A DNA stretch of 64,000 bases. Origin: Opitutales bacterium. Lineage in GTDB: Bacteria; Verrucomicrobiota; Verrucomicrobiia; Opitutales; JAJFLR01. The position numbers were made by a program, and so were the translations under genes. Under the pieces are notes generated by a model. That model ran no database searches. It worked only from the letters and a program-made list of their open reading frames with translations, and was not told the origin of the DNA. The stretch is taken from positions 1 through 64,000 of the forward strand of contig JAJFLR010000115.1 in NCBI GenBank assembly GCA_021772565.1. Reading direction: 5' to 3'. Below are positions 60,622 through 64,000 of the stretch, one piece after another (the stretch's first letter is position 1; each line of letters begins with the position of its first letter).

Positions 60622-63225
60622 ATCTTCAAGAGTACAATAAGCAAAAGTTTTAACCTAGCAATCACAAGCATCAGTCTGATTATCTGCTTTACAGCAAATA
60701 AAATCACTGCCAACCCATCTGTAGAAAAAATAATTGAACTCGAGGAATTTATTCTTCGTGAGTCTGCAATTGAGGAGTCAACTACTCTATTATCACTTGA
60801 TAGACCCGTTGACTCAGTATTTGGTGAAGGTCTTTCGGTAAAAAATATTCCGCGAGCAGTTACTGTTTTAACACCCGAAGCGATAAAGCAATTTTCAATA
60901 GAAGGATTTGACGATCTTTCTAAAGTAGGTGCCGGGACACAGCGAATAAATTATTTCGGCATTGCCGGAACTCCATTTCTTAGAGGTGCAAAAGCAGGTA
61001 CTTTTTTTAATGGAATGTTGCGCGCTTATCAGAGAAATTCGACACCGATTTCTTTTGGATCACTCGAATCATTAGAATTGATAAAAGGTCCGGCACCCGG
61101 TCATCTTACACCAACATTAGTTGGAGGCTATGTAAATTTCATTCCCAAGTCTCCCTATTTTGATAAATTTCGTGGATCTGTAAAAGTTACAGCTGGGAGA
61201 TGGGATCATTATAATGCTCAGTTTGATGTAGGCGGCCCTGCTTTGTTTCTAAATAAACCGAGCGCTTATCGATTTTCTGTAACAGGACAATTATCCGATT
61301 CATATTATGATAAAGTTCAGAATGATTATATTTCGCTCTACGGATCAATAAAAATACAACTCAAAAAAGATCTGACTGCTGTTATCGGAGCTGAATATTT
61401 TAAATATAAAAGTAACGAAAATGTTGGATGGAATCGACCGACCCAAAATTTAATTGATAACAACCAGTATGTCATTGGTGAACCGATAAACATAACGAGT
61501 CCAGCATGGGGAGGTCGAGCCAGTCGAAATTTAGCTTCTTTCCCAGGTGGTATTTTTAATGGAATCCAAAACTTTAGCGCACTTGTTGTCCCAAGGAATT
61601 TGGTTGATGCCGCAGTTGCTGATGGAAGGATCACGGCAGCAGCGAGAGGAGCATTGCTTGATTTATCCATTCCTGACGATAAAGCCAGAGCATATGGTCA
61701 ACCGTTACCGAGCTCTGGAATACCTGATCCAAATTTTGATGCCAGCGGAACCGGGCTTGTTGCTGAACTGGCGACACTTTCAGCAAATACTAACATCGAT
61801 GGATTCCGTTATACTCAAGCTTATTTTAATAATGGTGGTATCCCATTCACAGAGACTATCGAGGGCAATCAGGTATTATCTGATGATAATGATTTTGCCA
61901 ACTCAGATAATTTTATTTGGTTTTTTGATATTGAAAACACTCAAAGCCCTGATCGGATTTTTAAAAACCAGTTTTTCATGGAAGGACTGAACACCGAAAA
62001 AAAATCATCGTACGGATATGCAAACGAAACAAAACAGTTAGTTATTAGCGACAAATTTACTGTTTCACAATCATTACCTGAATTTAAATCAAAAATTAAC
62101 TATGGTGGTTCAGCCCGGTTTACTTATGCTAAGATGCTGGAAGATTTTGCTGCCGAACCGTTTTCCAGACGAGATATTACATTACCTGAAATTACTGAGA
62201 ATGGTATACTTTCATCAGGAAATGATAAATCACCTGTTGACGGGTTGAACTTTTGGTCAGGAACAAATAATAGATCACAACTCTATCAGATCGGAATTTT
62301 CGCAACAGCAAAAACTGATTTCACTGAAAAATTGAATGCCTTTACATCAGTCAGAGTTGAACAATCATTTTATAATGTTGGATTCCCAAATGAAGCTGAG
62401 CGGGCAAGCGATGCTACAAGAGCTTCAATTGATAACAACGGATCTAAAGCATATTGGATGGGATCATTCAGTCCGGTATGGAAATTAACAAATGAAATAA
62501 ATCTGTATGGATCTCTTCAACATGGAACCGCAATAGATCCTACTGACGGAGGTGGCGTTAGAGGTGACGATAATTTTACAGAGGCTGAGCTTTATGAATT
62601 GGGGTTGAAGAGTACATTTTTTGATGACCGGCTCTACACAACTTTAGCTGTTTATTATTGGGATCAATCACGTTTTAATTCCAGAGAAGGACGAGCCGAA
62701 CCATTGCGGGCAAATGGAATTGAAGTGGAAACTACCTATCAACACAATGATCAATTTACTCTTACAGCTTCTTTTACAGCACAACGTATATGGCGTCGCA
62801 CAGCATTAGCTTTTAGAGCTGAAACTCGTAATGAAGAACAAACTGCACTACGAGCAGGGATATTCAGGAGCTCATTTGTGACCCGTCCAACAGCAAATCC
62901 TGACCTAATTCAACCGGGAACACCAGAGGTCGATGCTAAAATTTTCGCTATCTACACATTGGCTAACGGTATTGGATTTGGTGGTGGACCTACATGGAGT
63001 GATGGTTTTTGGCATAATTACGATCGCACTCTAAGAAGCCCATCTTCACTGATCTGGAATGCAAATATTTTCTATAAATCAAAAAACTGGGATGCTATAC
63101 TCAATATAGAAAATTTAACCAGCGAAGATTATTATTTAGGATCTGAACCCACTTTTGCAGCAAACACATTAGTAACTAAGGCACAACCAATTTCCTGGAA
63201 GTTCACACTGACATATAAGTTTTGA
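60622..63225 (+). CDS. TonB-dependent receptor (start codon non-canonical/uncertain)
   Basis: Plug domain NIPRAVTVLTPEAIKQFSIEGFDDLSKVGAGTQRINYFGIAGTPFLRGAKAGTFFNGMLRAYQRN...SLESLELIKGPAPG; barrel ends TLTYKF. Frame is open from 60589 without ATG/GTG/TTG before 61015. Confidence 0.85.
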   Translation: MFKSTISKSFNLAITSISLIICFTANKITANPSVEKIIELEEFILRESAIEESTTLLSLDRPVDSVFGEGLSVKNIPRAVTVLTPEAIKQFSIEGFDDLSKVGAGTQRINYFGIAGTPFLRGAKAGTFFNGMLRAYQRNSTPISFGSLESLELIKGPAPGHLTPTLVGGYVNFIPKSPYFDKFRGSVKVTAGRWDHYNAQFDVGGPALFLNKPSAYRFSVTGQLSDSYYDKVQNDYISLYGSIKIQLKKDLTAVIGAEYFKYKSNENVGWNRPTQNLIDNNQYVIGEPINITSPAWGGRASRNLASFPGGIFNGIQNFSALVVPRNLVDAAVADGRITAAARGALLDLSIPDDKARAYGQPLPSSGIPDPNFDASGTGLVAELATLSANTNIDGFRYTQAYFNNGGIPFTETIEGNQVLSDDNDFANSDNFIWFFDIENTQSPDRIFKNQFFMEGLNTEKKSSYGYANETKQLVISDKFTVSQSLPEFKSKINYGGSARFTYAKMLEDFAAEPFSRRDITLPEITENGILSSGNDKSPVDGLNFWSGTNNRSQLYQIGIFATAKTDFTEKLNAFTSVRVEQSFYNVGFPNEAERASDATRASIDNNGSKAYWMGSFSPVWKLTNEINLYGSLQHGTAIDPTDGGGVRGDDNFTEAELYELGLKSTFFDDRLYTTLAVYYWDQSRFNSREGRAEPLRANGIEVETTYQHNDQFTLTASFTAQRIWRRTALAFRAETRNEEQTALRAGIFRSSFVTRPTANPDLIQPGTPEVDAKIFAIYTLANGIGFGGGPTWSDGFWHNYDRTLRSPSSLIWNANIFYKSKNWDAILNIENLTSEDYYLGSEPTFAANTLVTKAQPISWKFTLTYKF

Positions 63226-63276
63226 TAACATCATTGTTTTGTATCTCGAGTAAATATTAATGGCAGATATTTTTTT

Positions 63277-63533
63277 ATAGCGACACCCATAAATGTTTTC
63301 GTATATTTTAATGTAAGCAAAAAATTGAAATTCAGATAGATTGCCGCGACCTGCCTCAGCAGCTCTCGCTACCGAGTGCCGATTTATCGGGACGACATGA
63401 TCACGAGAAAACATGACAATCTCACAACTTTGTCATCGCGAGGAACAACGTGACGAAGCGATCCATGATTATTTAATTTGAACAGGACATTTACTATGTG
63501 CAATATAAACGAAAAAATTTAAGGCAATCGCTA
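63277..63533. mobile_element. MITE-like palindromic element, copy 2
   Basis: Terminal inverted repeats tagcgacacccataaatgttttcgtat / ataaacgaaaaaatttaaggcaatcgcta; interior matches 34979-35243. Confidence 0.8.
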
Positions 63534-63715
63534 TATTACTGAATTAGAAATCATGATTAAGAGAAGAGATGGCTATTTTTGAAGATATACAATAATTTAT
63601 AACCGCTAAATTAGTAATTTCAATAATTCAATTTTTATATTGGTCTTGCGCTATAATCATGTTTAATTAAGGGAACTATATTGCATAGAGCTTTTATTAA
63701 TATAGTATTACTTTG

Positions 63716-64000
63716 ATGAAGCGCTTATATATACTTATATATTTAATTGGGTATTTTTATCTACAACATAATGGTTTTGGAGTAAAATCCAAGAGTAAGC
63801 CCATATCAGAAATCGTCAGTCAGAAAATTATCACGACTGAAAATCTTTCAGATAAAAAAATTTTAATTGATACTGCAGAAAAATTTTATAATGAAAAATC
63901 ATATTCGTTAGCAATTGAGAAATATCTATTACTTAAAGAAAAATTTAAACAAACTATAGAAGAAAGCAACTGGCTAGAGTTTAGATTGGCAGACTCACAA
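63716..64000 (+). CDS. Exported protein with TPR-like start, truncated by window end
   Basis: MKRLYILIYLIGYFYLQHNGFGVKSKSKPISEIVSQ...DTAEKFYNEKSYSLAIEKYLLLKEKF; open to the last base. Confidence 0.65.
   Translation, partial: MKRLYILIYLIGYFYLQHNGFGVKSKSKPISEIVSQKIITTENLSDKKILIDTAEKFYNEKSYSLAIEKYLLLKEKFKQTIEESNWLEFRLADSQ

Noticed and set aside
63169-63414. Minus-strand ORF of 81 aa
   Set aside because: Lies in MITE copy 2 and overlaps the end of the TonB receptor gene; no protein features.

Overview
AT-rich bacterial chromosomal window of mostly housekeeping genes. A verrucomicrobial / PVC-like origin is an inference from PEP-CTERM-tailed proteins, a TIGR02597-like protein and ECF sigma / anti-sigma pairs. 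Recognisable core genes: aroB, ftsY, nusB, ribH, queG, mlaE-mlaF-mlaD, purB, ribD, infA, queA, dinG, guaB, rpoD, dnaG, purC, arsM, gltA, glmM, trpD, uppP. Accessory content: three toxin-antitoxin-like pairs, five genes with PEP-CTERM-like tails (one decapitated), a PEP-mutase/isocitrate-lyase-like enzyme with an atypical catalytic loop next to an acyl-CoA ligase, a two-component / type IV pilus-type ATPase / pseudopilin cluster, a TonB-dependent receptor with no canonical start codon, and several families of palindromic repeats. Two ~260 bp copies of one repeat have terminal inverted repeats and look like a MITE; related core sequence also forms a 4-copy, 107-bp-period tandem array. No rRNA, tRNA, CRISPR array, prophage or transposase gene was recognised. 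The best candidates for something undescribed are the MITE-like family, the 54.7-59.7 kb signalling/pilus-ATPase cluster and the PEP-mutase-like/CoA-ligase pair. All product names come from reading the proteins by eye, without database searches.
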